Part shown: one piece after another, positions 1 through 11,800 of the stretch
Layout of the letters: each line of letters starts with the position of its first letter
How positions within the stretch are numbered: the stretch's first letter is position 1
Origin: Phalacrocorax aristotelis
Taxonomy: Eukaryota > Chordata > Aves > Suliformes > Phalacrocoracidae
Direction: 5' to 3'
Assembly: GCF_949628215.1 (NCBI RefSeq)
Contig: NC_134284.1
Span: forward strand, 1,364,001-1,428,000
Length of the DNA: 64,000 nucleotides
Made by a program: the position numbers and the translations under genes
Notes under the pieces: generated by a model
What the model saw: the letters and a program-made list of their open reading frames with translations, nothing else
The model's database searches: none
What the model was told of the DNA's origin: nothing

Positions 1-411
1 TACTCATTAAACATACTGCACCTGTCTGAAAACCACAACACAGAAAGAATATCCCTCACCGTCTAAAGCTTATAAAGACTTGCCTGATGCCTGAGCTATA
101 TCATCTTTAATGTAAGAAAGGTGCTATGCAAATACAGAAGGTGAAAAACACATGCCTTCCATTTACAGAAATGCTCAATGCTAAAATGCCAACTTCTGTT
201 ACCTAAACATCAAAAAAAAAAAATCCCAATTTCTGTCTCCTGTGCAGAGAAGATTAACAGTTTTTTCATGACAAGTTTGTTAAAAGCAAAAGCAATGCAC
301 CTCTCCAGCTACCTTGAGAACTTAATTCTATGAAACATGGGAAAGCCTATAGCTTAAATAAACAACTAGGCAGACATTTTGCACTTGGAAGTCAGCTAGA
401 TGTTTCTGTAC

Positions 412-2156
412 CTGATTCCTGGCAAGCCATTTTTCCAGCACAAGAAGCCAAAGCCATGCAGTTCTCCATGGGCTAGAATTCTGTCCCCATCTACAAAAGC
501 ACATACACTCAATTATACAAGGTCATTCCTATCTCCAAGATCCAGGAAAATACTGTCAGGGGTCATTTTGATTTTTATGTCTTTGTGCAAGACAAAACCA
601 AAGATGACTAAATAGCTGAAGATGAGTCAGACAGGAAGAGAATGCAGAGAAACCAGAATATTGGTATTACTTACACATTAACACAAAGATTTTTGCTATG
701 CAAGTAACTGCTTCTAGATCTGACAAATACCAACACTACTGCCACAGTTCTTTGATTCAAAACAATTAAATCTATTTCTGATCTAAAGTTCAGTCTGTAT
801 AGCCCTCTTTGAGTAATTCAGCAGATTTCTTCGAAATCTGAATGCTCACCAAATACTGCTATTTCCTGTTCTGTCTAGTTCTACCTGAAAAAATGAAACT
901 AAGTTTTAGGTCACAGCAGCACAAGTGCAGCTCTTTGTCCAAACTAAAACTGAAGTAACGTAGTAATCAAACAAAGAATGCTTCTAGTTTCCATCAGATT
1001 TTCATGTGCTCCAGTACTTATATGCCCATTCCAAAACCTACACAGTTAGGGAACATATTCAGTACTGTCAAAGGGACTAGGAAAAGCAAAAAGCACAAGT
1101 TAGTTTATTGGCCTTTAAAAATCTCAGCACTGCTAAAGCCTTTAGTTAGGCTTTAGATAGCCCAACTATCAAAGATTAAAAGATCAAAAATGTTTGTCTC
1201 ACACAGCTGTTAGCAATTTTTATCTAACCATGTGCACGCCTTCCTCCAGACCCCTTTAATTGCTGTCAGCGTAAACTGTTTCTTAGAACCTTTACCAAAA
1301 TGTTACACAAATTTTCATGCAAAGAAGTGCGACCATCTGCGTAGAGAGGGGGAATGCCAATGTTCTCTGACGTGCTAGAAAGTCACCCTTCATATGCACC
1401 TACCTGAAAAGCAGAGACTAAAACTAACTAGGATTGAGCAAAATCAGTGCCATTTCAAAATCCAGTGCAAGAGAAATAAGAAATCAATAGCACAATCTGA
1501 ACTTTTTAGAGCTTTTTTTTTTGAAATTGGAACGTCTTTCAACAGCTGTAAACAAGGGAACATTTTAAATAACTACAGTGCCGATCTTGGTGGTTCCATT
1601 TCCAAATTAACCAAAGCTCAGTGTCAAAGGAACGTTATTTCAGGAGATGTTCCTTCTGATTATTATCCTTTAGTAAAATCTAAAGAAATCAGTTCTGAAA
1701 TGCTTCTAAATAGTTTTTAGCTTGTATCAATCACCATGTCAACTGTGTAAATGAACAGAGCTCATTATCCCAGTGGGCTGGGCAGCCTGCTAAGTGCTTG
1801 GGCAGTGATAAGATGTCGACGATAAGATAACAGCACATCTAGACACATCCAAGACACCTCAGTGCTGAAGCAAGTGCTATTTCCCAGATTTCACCTCCCA
1901 CAGCAGTAACTGCTGCTCCCCATGTCACACTCAAGTCTACCAAACCAAGGCAGTACCTTACTTACCTCACCCCCACAGGACAAGCTACTAGAGCCTGAAG
2001 AATTGCTTCCACCTTCTCAGGGCCATCCCCATGCAACTGGCTCAGCTGGGACACACAGGCCTGCGCAAGCTCCCAGTCTCCATGCTGTACGCACTCGCGG
2101 AAAAACCCAAAAAGCTGCTCCAGGGAGACTGCTTCTTCATTTCCAAAAGCATGCAT
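412..2156 (-). CDS. ZFYVE26: ZFYVE26 (spastizin), first two coding exons, partial
   Basis: N-terminal end of a gene running leftward out of the window. Coding exon 1 is 1966-2156 (start ATG at 2154-2156, donor GTAAGT) and begins MHAFGNEEAVSLEQLFGFF. Exon 2 is 412-490 (acceptor TAG, donor GTACAG) and carries AWLWLLVLEKWLAR. Joined, the phases agree (an Arg codon is split AG/A) and the first 90 codons resemble human ZFYVE26, which starts MNHPFGKEEA and has VAWVWLLVLEKWLAR (recalled). The family is a roughly 2,500-residue FYVE-zinc-finger protein that binds PI3P, partners spatacsin (SPG11) and AP-5, and acts in autophagic lysosome reformation and cytokinesis. Only the far N-terminus is here; the FYVE domain lies outside. 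I found no third exon in 1-411. Transcription starts in the CpG island to the right. Identity is firm because of the two matching exons. Confidence 0.9.
491..1965 (-). other. ZFYVE26: ZFYVE26 intron 1
   Basis: AT-rich intronic sequence between the two ZFYVE26 coding exons, with a GTAAGT donor at 1965 and a TAG acceptor at 491. No conserved coding stretch is seen on either strand. The one notable element is a tight cluster of GATA motifs at 1807-1830. Confidence 0.8.
1807..1830 (+). promoter_or_regulatory. Cluster of three GATA-factor motifs
   Basis: GATAAG occurs at 1807-1812 and again at 1821-1826, with an overlapping AGATAA at 1825-1830, so three WGATAR-like cores sit within 24 bases in ZFYVE26 intron 1. 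The motifs are read directly; enhancer function is inference. The site is about 1.9 kb upstream of the galectin-like gene's start. Confidence 0.3.
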
Positions 2157-2266
2157 CTTCCCAGGACAAGCAGGTGACTCTGGGTAGGGTAACACATGCA
2201 GATGCCGTAAGGGCACGCTGGGGCACCACCTCCGACTTCTTTGCACTTGACAGCATGCCCTGGATA

Positions 2267-2405
2267 GGGACAGGCAGAGAGCCCAGGCCAGGCCTCTGGG
2301 GCCTTCTGCCTACACGGGCAGGGACAAGCGGAGAGCCCAGGCCAGGCCTCTGGGGCCTTCTGCCCACAGGGGCAGGGACAGGCGGAGAGCCCAGGCCATG
2401 CTTCG
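2267..2405 (+). repeat. 54-bp minisatellite, about 2.6 copies
   Basis: Units begin at 2267, 2321 and 2375 (each starting GGGACA followed by an AGCGGAGAGCCCAGGCC-like core), giving an exact 54-bp period. The first two units differ at only a few bases and the third is partial. The array lies just upstream of the ZFYVE26 start codon, in the likely 5' UTR or promoter. Because 54 is a multiple of three, every reading frame through it shows an 18-residue repeat, which explains the open frames seen on both strands here. Confidence 0.85.
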
Positions 2406-2419
2406 GGGGGCTCCTGCCC

Positions 2420-3110
2420 AACAAGGAAGCCCCGCGGGCTGACAAGGTGGCTGCCGCTCAGCCGTGACCACCGCGCCGCGGGCGCTCCGCCTGGGGGAGC
2501 CCAGCCCAGTGGCCCGCCCGGTGCTCCCGCCGCTGCACGACCCCCAGGCCGCCCGTCCCGGCGAGGAGGGACTGTCTTTGCGGGCGACGGCGGCCACTCG
2601 CCCCAGGCCGCGCGCTCTGCCGCGCACCCGCCCGCAGCCTCGCCCTCCTCCGCAAAGTCTGTCCCGGCTCGGCGGCCCCCGGGGCCCATCCTTGCGCGGC
2701 CGGCATTACCTGGCGGGGCAGGACGCGGTCACTCCGGCAGCGCCGGGCTCTACTGCACAGTTCCGGCACCACCACGCCTCGGCGTCGCCATCTTGGGCAC
2801 CGCCTCAGCTGACCACGCCCGCCCATTGGCCGAGCTGCGGCAGAATGTAAATAAATCGCCATTTTTCTTTGGAGCGCTTGACACCGCCTCGGGAATCCAG
2901 GCGGCGCAAGCACCGCCCTCCACGCTAACCACGCCCACCTCCGCCCACCGACACGCCCCACTGCCTCCTATTACCACACGCCGGCTCCGCCCCGTGCTTG
3001 GGCCTCTCGTGGTTCTGATTGGCTGCCGCCCGAAGCTCCGCCCCGTGGCGCGCAGCGGGACCGCCTCGCGGCGGCACTTCACGACAGCGGCTGTGCCGTG
3101 TGAGGGGCTA
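2420..3110. promoter_or_regulatory. CpG-island promoter of ZFYVE26
   Basis: This is a GC- and CpG-rich block in otherwise AT-rich surroundings. It contains a YY1-type element (CGCCATCTTGG at about 2785-2795) and CCAAT boxes in inverted form at about 2823 (CCCATTGGCC) and 3016 (CTGATTGGCTG). This composition fits a TATA-less housekeeping promoter driving ZFYVE26 leftward. The exact start site cannot be set from sequence. A second, rightward transcript from the island is possible but unsupported. Confidence 0.7.
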
Positions 3111-3139
3111 GCGGGAAGTCATTGATCTGTCGGAGGGGA

Positions 3140-3260
3140 GGGTATATGGGCGTGTGTTACATACACCTGTATACACACACAGAGAGAGAGGTGTATGTAC
3201 AGGGGTGTATACGTATATGTGTATAACCCTGTATGTATAGCTCTCTCTATAGGTCTATAT
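3140..3260 (+). repeat. TA/CA-rich low-complexity tract
   Basis: Interleaved TATA, GTAT and CACA runs with a short (AG)n segment, abruptly bordering the CpG island. It is a degenerate microsatellite with no coding content, and local hairpins are likely because many TGTATAC-like words are near-palindromic. Confidence 0.6.
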
Positions 3261-3591
3261 AGGGATATGAGTTACATAGGTATTTGCTCCTTTAACAGAG
3301 GCGCAAAATGGTATCAAAATAAATAAACAACGTGTAATTTGTATGTATTACATATACAAATACAAAGTGCAGCCATGCACGTAATTTTGAATACTTATGT
3401 AAAAGCACGTAGCTGCTAATTTCAGTAATGTGCCAGTACAGGCATAGCTACAGACATAGGCTTGCCAGGCACTGGGGTGCAGGGTGGCGGGGCCCGGATA
3501 TTGCAGCCCCCCTGCCCTCTCACCCACACCGGCCCTGTGTTATTTGTGAGCTTCGCCCGGGGGACAAGGCAAGGAGGGCTGTGACTCAGCT

Positions 3592-3693
3592 GCTTGGCTG
3601 GGTGGTGTCCAGCCAGTGTTCGGCAGAGATAAGCCTCCCCCCAACATCCTCCCTTTATTCCGGGCTTTTTGTTTTTGTCCTGACACATAAAAA
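3592..3693 (+). promoter_or_regulatory. Probable core promoter of the galectin-like gene
   Basis: An AP-1/NF-E2-type site TGACTCAGC lies at 3592-3600 (reverse complement GCTGAGTCA). A TATA-like CATAAAAA is at 3686-3693, about 50 bases before the start codon at 3744. A start site near 3715-3720 would leave a very short 5' UTR. The motifs are seen; their use is inferred. Confidence 0.45.
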
Positions 3694-3743
3694 CTCCTTC
3701 AGGGACTGCTGCGGCAGAGGCAAGTGTAAGAGGCAGAGCGGTG

Positions 3744-6700
3744 ATGATGGAGGAAAGGTATCCCAAAGTAAGTTACCAAGTGAGTCCCCAGGGCTCCTGA
3801 ACAGAAAATGTGGGAAGGGGGCTATGTCCATGTGCACGGGCTGGGACCTGCCAATAAACCATGTAAGATGCCGCAGGAGTTTTTACCATTACCTCCTGTG
3901 GCATCCTGAGTACTTTTCACTGGTACTGACAACTCAATGTTGGCAGAGAAATGGCGCGTGGGTAGTCATGCCTCTGAACTCATCTCAGCCATGCTGGAGG
4001 AGCTGTAAGTGCTGAAACCACGCGGTCGTCATTCGATCTATTCAGTTCTGATTCCCTGTGTCTTCAATGATGGCACTTACTATGGTGCAGCTCTGCGCAA
4101 ACAATTTCTCAGAATGCGTTTTCAGTTTGGGGTATTATTTTGTATCTTGTCTCTTGTGTAGGCAAAGAAGGAGCTTTAGTGGAACCCAGTGGTTCCAGTG
4201 GAATCCAGTGGGACCCAGGATGAGGATGAAATTTATTTAACCTAGAATATTAACCTAGAATATTTTATGCTTACTACCTGCTCTTCAATTGCTTTATCCA
4301 GTTTAAAGTATCTCCTTATAGTCGGGCTCCTTACTTGAGGAGCTGCTCCCTCACGTAAGACATCTCAGGTGGCTAACGTTTTCTTTTTTTATAACATTCT
4401 AACATACCTGCTGGAGCCACCAGCTCACTTCTGCAAGGGTAAATGTACTTTACTAAAAATCAGCAGTTTTGCTGTAATTTTTGAAGTTGTTGGGGTTTTT
4501 TAAATTAATTTCTTCCAATATTGGCCTTGTTAGGAATTAGAGATTTATTAATATATCTGTGACTCTGTAAAGGTGGCTGGATGTAAATATCAAGGTGGGA
4601 AAATAAATTAAGATCATCTTAGCAGAAGATATAACTATTATACTGAAATTAGGAAACAGAGTATAGGCAAAATATTTTTTACCTTAAATTTGCGTTTCTG
4701 TTAGCAAGCTGGCATTCAATAATTTAAAAATGTAACATTGGTTATATTTTCCAAAATTTAAAAATAAGTATGAAATACCCATAGCAACTTACACTTGAAT
4801 GGAAGCCCATTTGCTGTGAACAGAAGTCCTTGAGTTTCCATGCTGGTGTAGTGTTTCTCATAGTCAAAATACTAAACCATGCATACATTGTGCAGGTCTT
4901 CTAGCAAAAAAAATGTCTGAATTTTTACCTTGGAACACTGGAATGATAAAGCACTTTTTATCTAAAATAGGGTCTTCTGTGCATTGCCTTGGAATATTAT
5001 CAGTGTTACACAAATTGCTAATAATGCTTAGTGCTTTATAGCAGCTTCTTTCTAAGTGACTGCACAGGGACTGATTACATGCTACAGTGCAGTACTCTGC
5101 CATTTGCATTTTAAAGCCATTTCTGAAACTGAAGTCTCAAAACGTCCCCATCACTTGTTTCCGAGCTCTCTCTTTTATTTTTCCATGTCAGCCATTGCAC
5201 ATATTAGTTTTTCCACTGACCATTGAAGCTGTTAGAGAATTACTTGGAGCAAGTAAATGTAGCTCTGATCTTTGGGTAGAATTTGCAACTACAGGTCTCT
5301 GTGAATGGCACACCAGTAGATCCACCGAGAAGCCATCTTCTGGTCTTTGAAAAAATGATGGGGACCTGTGTGACTGGGATCACCTGTGAGGACATGGTTG
5401 CGTTTCTGTCAAAATGGGGCGGCAGTGCAGCCTCTACACTGGCTTTGTACTCTTATGGCAGAGGCTACCTGGCGCAGCATAAAGCCTGCTGCTGGTATCC
5501 AGTTAGCCTACCAAAATCTGTTAACAAATTGAGCTGGCACAGTAAGTTCACACCCAGCTATCTGGGTCCTGTCAAGTGTGCGACGTATGGATCACAGCAG
5601 CCTCAGAGCTTGCAGTACCTGTTCTGGTCATGGGGAGTGGTGTCAGTCACCTGAAGTCAGTGGTGGCTGTTCCCAGAGCCACCTGAGGCACACCATCAAG
5701 GTGTTGTTAGTCACACTTATCGGTCCGGTGGAGCACTGACAGCAGCCGCTTGTCTTAGTGATGGCATTTTTCGTCAGAAACTGCCCGCCAGAGCCAGTAG
5801 TCTTGTCAGGCAGCCACCACCTGGTTACCCATTGTTTGTCTGCAGTGGCCCTCTTGCTCACCTCAGATACCAGAACTGACAGGATTTATACCAAGAGTGT
5901 AAGAAGTACTTTAGGCATGAAATGTTTTTAAGTTCTTTTGTACAGGTAAAAATAAAATCAAGCTGTAAGAGATGACTGAAGCAGGTGTTTCAAGTCAGTT
6001 ACCACGGCACATTTTCACTGTTCCCTGCAGGTGGAGCAGTATGTTGGTGAAATTAAAGGTGGCCTGAGACCAGCCATGAAACTCACGGTCATCGGGTTGG
6101 TACACGCCAACCCCAAGAGGTAGGTGAAGGGGCTGGTGGGGGCTTCACCCCTGCCATACGTGCTCCTGCCTGTCTTCTAAATTCAAATGATTTCTTGAGG
6201 GTCTGTGCTTTTCAGGAGCAAGAAAGTCATATAGTTTCATAATTCTTAGCTCGATTTAATTTTCCTGCTCTTGGATTGAGATTAAAAGGGTGAGAAAGGA
6301 TTCACTGTTTGGACTTCCTGACTGCCAGCGCTTTCTACTCCTTGCCCTTATTAAATGTGAACCGGAGGGGGCACGCAAGGGGTATTTCTCCTCCAGGAAG
6401 AAGTGCAGTTTTGAACCCTCATCTCAGTTGTCTGCTGGGGGCTGGAATCAACCCCATTTGAAAACCAGTGGTTTTGGCACAGGAGGTGCAGGTTTATTGC
6501 TGTGTTTAGTCTGGATGACAGCAACTGTGCTGTAATTACACTATTCACTACACTGTATTACACTACAGTGATCAACTGCAGTGCAGGCAACACTGGTGAA
6601 AAGTTTTCCATAACCTCTTTTAGGATACAATTGGAATTGGCTCACCCACAAATGTGTTTGATTCCAGTCACAAGAGAGGGAAAGCAATATCAGAAATCAC

Positions 6701-7594
6701 TAGCATCCTACTGGAAACCAGAGGAGAAACAAAGACTGGCCTGTGCTCACCCTTTTCTGCAGCTTTTAAGCCTGTGCACAATCTCTGTAGGAGTCCCATG
6801 TTTCAGTCTAAGAAACCAATACCTTTCTCTAGTCTTTATAGGCTTCTGATGTGCTTACCACATCCTTCCACATTTCTGAAAGTCCCAGTCATTTAAATGT
6901 TTTTTTCAGCTTTTCAGTGACGCTGCTCTGTGATCCAGTGGATGCAAACAAAGATGTTGGGCTGTTATTTACAGTTAATTTTAGTGACAAATCCATCACC
7001 CGAAATGCACGAATTGCTGGGAAATGGGGAAGAGAAGAGAAGACTATTCCCTACTTCCCATTTACAGCAGGCGACACATTTAAGGTAATTTCTGGGGTAC
7101 CATGATTAGGGTGGAGAAAATGTGGGGAGAAAGGCTGAAGGCTGGGTATGACCTCAAATAGCTAACTATTGAAATTGACAGGTTATCTAATCTAGCATGG
7201 CACAGAGAGCAAGAGTTCAAGCCCCAGTGGGAGAGAGCCATTCATTTCTCTAGTCTTGGTGAGAGAACTCACTCTAAGGAGCTTTACAGTATAATCTCAG
7301 CAGAGAGTAGGTTATCTATTAGGGGCATTTCAGAAGAACCGGTAGACTTTGTGCTTCACTACTGCCATCACATGGGGTTCTAAGTCCATGCTGGTGAAAT
7401 CAGCTCTTCTGCTTGTGTCTAACACCATCCCCCATCCTTTTCCATTGCAGATGGAGCTCTTATGTGAGCACCAGCAAATACGAGTCTTGCTTGATGGACG
7501 GCAGCTCTGTGACTTCACTCACCGCATTCAGCCCCTGAACCTGGTGAAAGCTCTGCAGATCACAGGGGACATCAAGCTTACCAAAGTGGCTTGA
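3744..7594 (+). CDS. Galectin-related protein, LGALSL-like paralogue, complete
   Basis: Four coding exons: 3744-3767, 6031-6119, 6910-7084 and 7451-7594. All have GT-AG borders and matching phases and encode 143 aa. Exon sizes (24, 89, 175, 144 nt) follow the classic prototype galectin plan. The product starts MMEERYPK and has one galectin fold: GGLRPAMKLTVIGLV, NPKSFSVTLLCD, IPYFPFTAGDTFKMELLCEH, VLLDGRQLCDFTHRI and GDIKLTKVA, each aligning with human LGALSL (galectin-related protein) by eye. The His-x-Asn-x-Arg sugar-contact triad of true galectins is absent, but the conserved Trp-Gly and a following Glu (KWGREE) remain, whereas LGALSL has lost the Trp. There is no signal peptide, as expected for galectins. 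The second ATG has the better Kozak context; exon 1 rests on splice phase and the TATA-like box, so it is less certain than exons 2-4. The neighbour PLEK2 suggests an ohnologue of LGALSL next to PLEK. It could also be described as galectin-related protein B. Confidence 0.85.
3768..6030 (+). other. Intron 1 of the galectin-like gene
   Basis: Bounded by GTAAGT at 3768 and CCTGCAG ending at 6030. Several open frames of 60-120 codons occur (for example 5087-5654), but none shows family resemblance or is supported by splice sites. No repeat family is recognised. Confidence 0.6.
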
Positions 7595-8804
7595 AAAAAA
7601 GAAGACCACAGTATCACCAGAGGAAAGAGGCAAATGCACTTTATTCTGTCTGAGAAATGTTTTATCTTTTTCTCCTGGCTGAGCCTAGAGAGTGGGAACT
7701 GTATCTTTTTAATTTGCTGATGTGTTTAAAACATACACTTTTTTTCTCATATGCACTCGGCAATTACAGAGCTGTGGCTGGTCCAGATAAATCTGAGGGC
7801 CTTTGCTGAGATACTCTCTTGGCCTCCCAAACTGCAAGATTTATGATGCTGTGCAGTATCTCACATCCTTACAGTCCCCTAACCCTCCAGACGTGCCAGC
7901 TGGTGGAGGTCAGTCCTCTGCAGTGGGGTGGCTGTTATCCTTGTGACAAGAATTGGGTATGCAGGTGGTGGGACTGGGAAAAGAGAAGCAGAAGATTTCC
8001 TTCTAAGTGAATAAGGGACTCTGGTGGGCCCTGGCAAGGCTCATGTTATCACGAGAGAATTGCTTTTCCTGGAAGCTCTGCTCAGTCAGCACAAACCCAT
8101 TTGTGCTTCCCAGTAGAGAGCAACCAGTAGAGAGCCTTACCACCATCCCTCTCTCTTGCAGGTAGTGTTCTCGTGAATTGAAAGGTTTCAACAGCTGTGG
8201 ATTTCACAGTCTTCTCTGGACCAGCCCTAGGAAATGGTATCTGTAGCTGCAACTATATCACCTATTCTTGTATCAAATTAAAACTGCATCTTTGCTGGCA
8301 AACTTGTTTACCAGCTCTGTTAAATATTTGAATATATGTAAATGTTGTGCTGTTATTTCATTGCTGTAGATTTAGAAAAAAGTCCTAAATACATGGCTAT
8401 TCTAATACATATATAAGCATATACCATAGCTGCTGCCTTTGGTTCTGTTATAATTGGTTGGTTATAACAAAGGATGAAGGAGAAAGTCTCTAGATTAAGA
8501 GACTTTTTTTTCAGTACATAACTTGAAGAACAAAAAATGTGCAAAGAGGTCATTCTGCAGATAGAGGGTTATCAAATTCCTCTGTGACTACAGGGAAGAT
8601 ATATAGCAGGCTGTCTTCAGAGGTCTCTTGGAGGGTCTGCAGAGTCTGGTTGTCAGATAGAGGTACTCAGATAACATGAGGAATTTTATGAAGATATAAA
8701 GTATATCAGCAGGCTTGTTGGGTGCTTTAATCATCTCATACATTCCATTCTACCCTCTGGTGTTATGGAGAATGTCTCAGTTTCTATATAAATCTAAATT
8801 TACA
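7595..8804 (+). other. 3' UTR of the galectin-like gene and downstream spacer
   Basis: After the stop at 7594 there is no further coding signal. A candidate poly(A) signal ATTAAA is at 8277-8282, followed by GT-rich sequence, which would give a 3' UTR of about 700 nt. The rest, up to the CR1 element, is AT-rich and unremarkable. Confidence 0.5.
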
Positions 8805-11800
8805 GTGTATGAAACCAGTGAAAAACATTGGCACCCAAGTGATCTTCTCTTCCATTTTGCCAGTTCGAGGGAAGGGAGCAGCCAGAAACAGGCGCATAAT
8901 GTATATCAACTCCTGGCTACGTGGCTGGTGCCACCGTGAGGGGTTTGGCTTTTATGACAATGGGGTGTTCTTCAATGATGACAACATGCTGGGGAGAGAT
9001 GGAATCCATCTGTCTAAAAGGGGTAAGGGAATCTTCAGCAGTAGGCTGGCTGACTTGGTGAGGTGGGCTTTAAACTGAAGGACTTGGGGGGTGGGATCCA
9101 TTGCAAAAATGCTCACACCAGCATGTCCAACGGGGGAGTAAGTCAGGCCAAGCAGTGTGGTGACAAAGGTTCCTTAGCTGTTTCCCAAGAGGTGAAACAG
9201 AAGAGTAATCACCTCAAGTGTATGTACACAAATGCACACAGTCTAGGCAACAAACGGGAGGAACTGGCGCTCCGTGCCCACTCGGAAGGGCACGACATCA
9301 TAGGAGTAACTGAAACATGGTGGGACACCTCAAACGACTGGAGGATTGCCATGGACAGTTACAGGCCCTTTCGTAAGGACAGGCAGGGTAGAAGAGGTGG
9401 AGGAGTTGCACTCTACATCAAGGAACACCTTGAATGTATCGAAGTCAACTATGGTGATTGTGACTGCTCTATCGAATGTCTCTGGGTTAAGGTCAAAGGG
9501 GTTGTCTCCAAGCAGGACCTCACAGTGGGCATCTGATAGCAACCTCCTAACCATGATGATGAAGCTGACAAAGCGATATTTGGGGCACTAAAGCAAGCTT
9601 CTGGCCAACAGAACCTGGTCCTGATGGGTGATTTCAACTACCCAGACATCTGCTAGAAGAACGATACGGCAGCTCGCATGTCATGCACCAAGTTCCTGGA
9701 ATATAGAGGATCGAATCCCTCAGCTGGGAGGGATTCGATGGGAAGCTTCCATGGAAGACAAAGGAGCTAGTGAGAGCTGGGACTTCTTCAGGAACTCTCT
9801 ATTGGAAGCACAAAGGCAATTTATCCCCTGCAAAGGAAAGGGAAGTAAGCAGAGCAAGAGGCCCCCTTGGCTCAACCATGACCTCCTGGGTCTACTCAAA
9901 TCCACAAGGGAAGCATAGCAGAGATGGAGAAGTGGAGGACTATCTGTCGAGAGCTACAAGGGCATTGCCAGAGCATGCAGAGATGCAGTTAGAAAAGCAA
10001 AAGCCCAGCTTGTATTGAAACTGGCTGTAGATGTCAACAATAACAAGAAAGGTTTCTTCAGACATGTCAACCATAAGCAGAAAAAGAAGGAAAACATAGG
10101 CCCACTGTTAAACAGAAAAGGAGAGTCAATCACCAATGATGCAGAAAAGGCAGAGGTCCTCAACAGTGTCTTCACCTCTGTCTTTACCAGCACTGTTGGG
10201 TCCCAGGCTTTGGGAAGGAGATTGCCGGTTGATCCAAACACTGACCCACCATCAGTGAAGGAAGAGTTAGTACATGAATTACTACAGGAGCTTGACCCCT
10301 ACAAATCAATGGGCCCTGACGCCATCCACCTGAGGGTGGTGACAGAGATGGCTGACATCCTTGCAAGGCCACTCTCCATTATCTTTGATAAGTCATAGAG
10401 AACGGGGGATGTCCCAGAGGACTGGAAGAAGGCAAATGTTACCCCTATCTACAAGAAAAGCTCGAGGGAGGATCCGGGTAACTATAGGCCCATCAGCCTT
10501 ACTTCATTCCCTGGGAAAGTCATGGAACGAATCCTCCTGGGGGCCATCACAAGTCAAATGAAGCACGTGATTGGGAAAAGCCAACATGGCTTCACTAAAG
10601 GCAGATTGTGCTTGACAAACGTGGTGGCCTCCTACAACAAAGTGAGTTGCCTGGTTGACATGGGGCAGGCGATGGATATTGTCTACCTGGACTTCTCCAA
10701 GGCCTTTGATACAGTCCCCCACAGTCTCCTCCTGGAGAAATGAATGCGTTATGGCCTAGACAAGTGGTCTGTGCAGTGGGTGGGGACCTGGCTGACAGGC
10801 CGCACCCAAAGGGTGGTGGTAAATAGCTCCTTTTCCAAGCGGCAACCTGTCACAAGTGGAGTCCCCCAGGGATCAGTATTGGGCCCAATGTTATTCAACA
10901 TCTTTGTAAGTGATCTGGATAACGGCATCAAGTGTAGCCTGATGACATTTGCAGGTGACACCAAACTGAGTGGGGAAGCAGACACTCCAGAAGGGAGAGC
11001 TGCTCTGCAGGAAGATCTGGATAGGCTGGAAGAGTGGGCCAGCAAGAACCTTATGAAGTTCAACAAGGAGAAGCGTAAGGTCATGCACCTGGGAAAACAT
11101 AATGCAGGAGCGCAGCACGGACTGGGATGCACCTGGCTGGAGAGCAGCTCTGTGGGAAGGGACCTGGGGGTCCTGGTGGACAGAAAGCTCAATATGAGTG
11201 AACAGTGGCTGCTGTGGCCAAGAAGGCCAACAGGATGCTGGGTTGCATCAAAAAGGGCATCACCAGCAGAGACAGAGAAGTCATTATCCCACTCTACTCA
11301 GCGCTGGTCAGGCCACACCTGGACTACTGTGTACCGTTCTGGTCCCCTCTATACAAAAAGGATGTGGCCAGGCTGGAAGGGGTCCAGAGAAGGGCCACCA
11401 AGATGATCCAAGGACTGGGAAGCTGCCATACGAGGATAGGCTGGGAGAACTGGGCTTGTTCAGCCTTGAGAAAAGGAGGCTTAGAGGGGATCTCATTATC
11501 ATGTACCAGTATTTAAGGGGAAGCTACAAAGAAGACGGAGACTCCCTTTTTACATGGAGTCACATGGAGAGGACAAGGGGGAATGGACACAAGTTGCTCT
11601 TGGGGAGATTCCGATTGGACACCAGAGGGCAATTTTTCACAGTGTTCACAGTGAGGACAGTCAACCATTGGAATGATCTCCCCAGGGAAGTAGTTGACTT
11701 GGCCACGTTGGACACCTTCAAGAGTCGTCTGGACAGGGTGCTGGGCCATCTTGTCTAGACTGTGCTCTTCCTAGAGAGGTTGGACTAGATGATCCCTGAG

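Noticed and set aside
1922-2467. A 181-codon plus-strand open frame with an 18-residue repeat, and similar minus-strand frames over 2042-2961
   Set aside because: The repeat comes from the 54-bp minisatellite and the GC-rich island. The real coding here is the minus-strand ZFYVE26 exon 1966-2156 in a different frame.
3428-4015. A 195-codon open frame overlapping the galectin-like first exon
   Set aside because: It is in a different frame from the ATG at 3744, has low-complexity composition and no family resemblance; the splice donor at 3768 lies within it.
5087-5654. Open frames of 87 and 123 codons in intron 1 of the galectin-like gene
   Set aside because: No recognisable domain, no splice-site support and no repeat homology that I can name.
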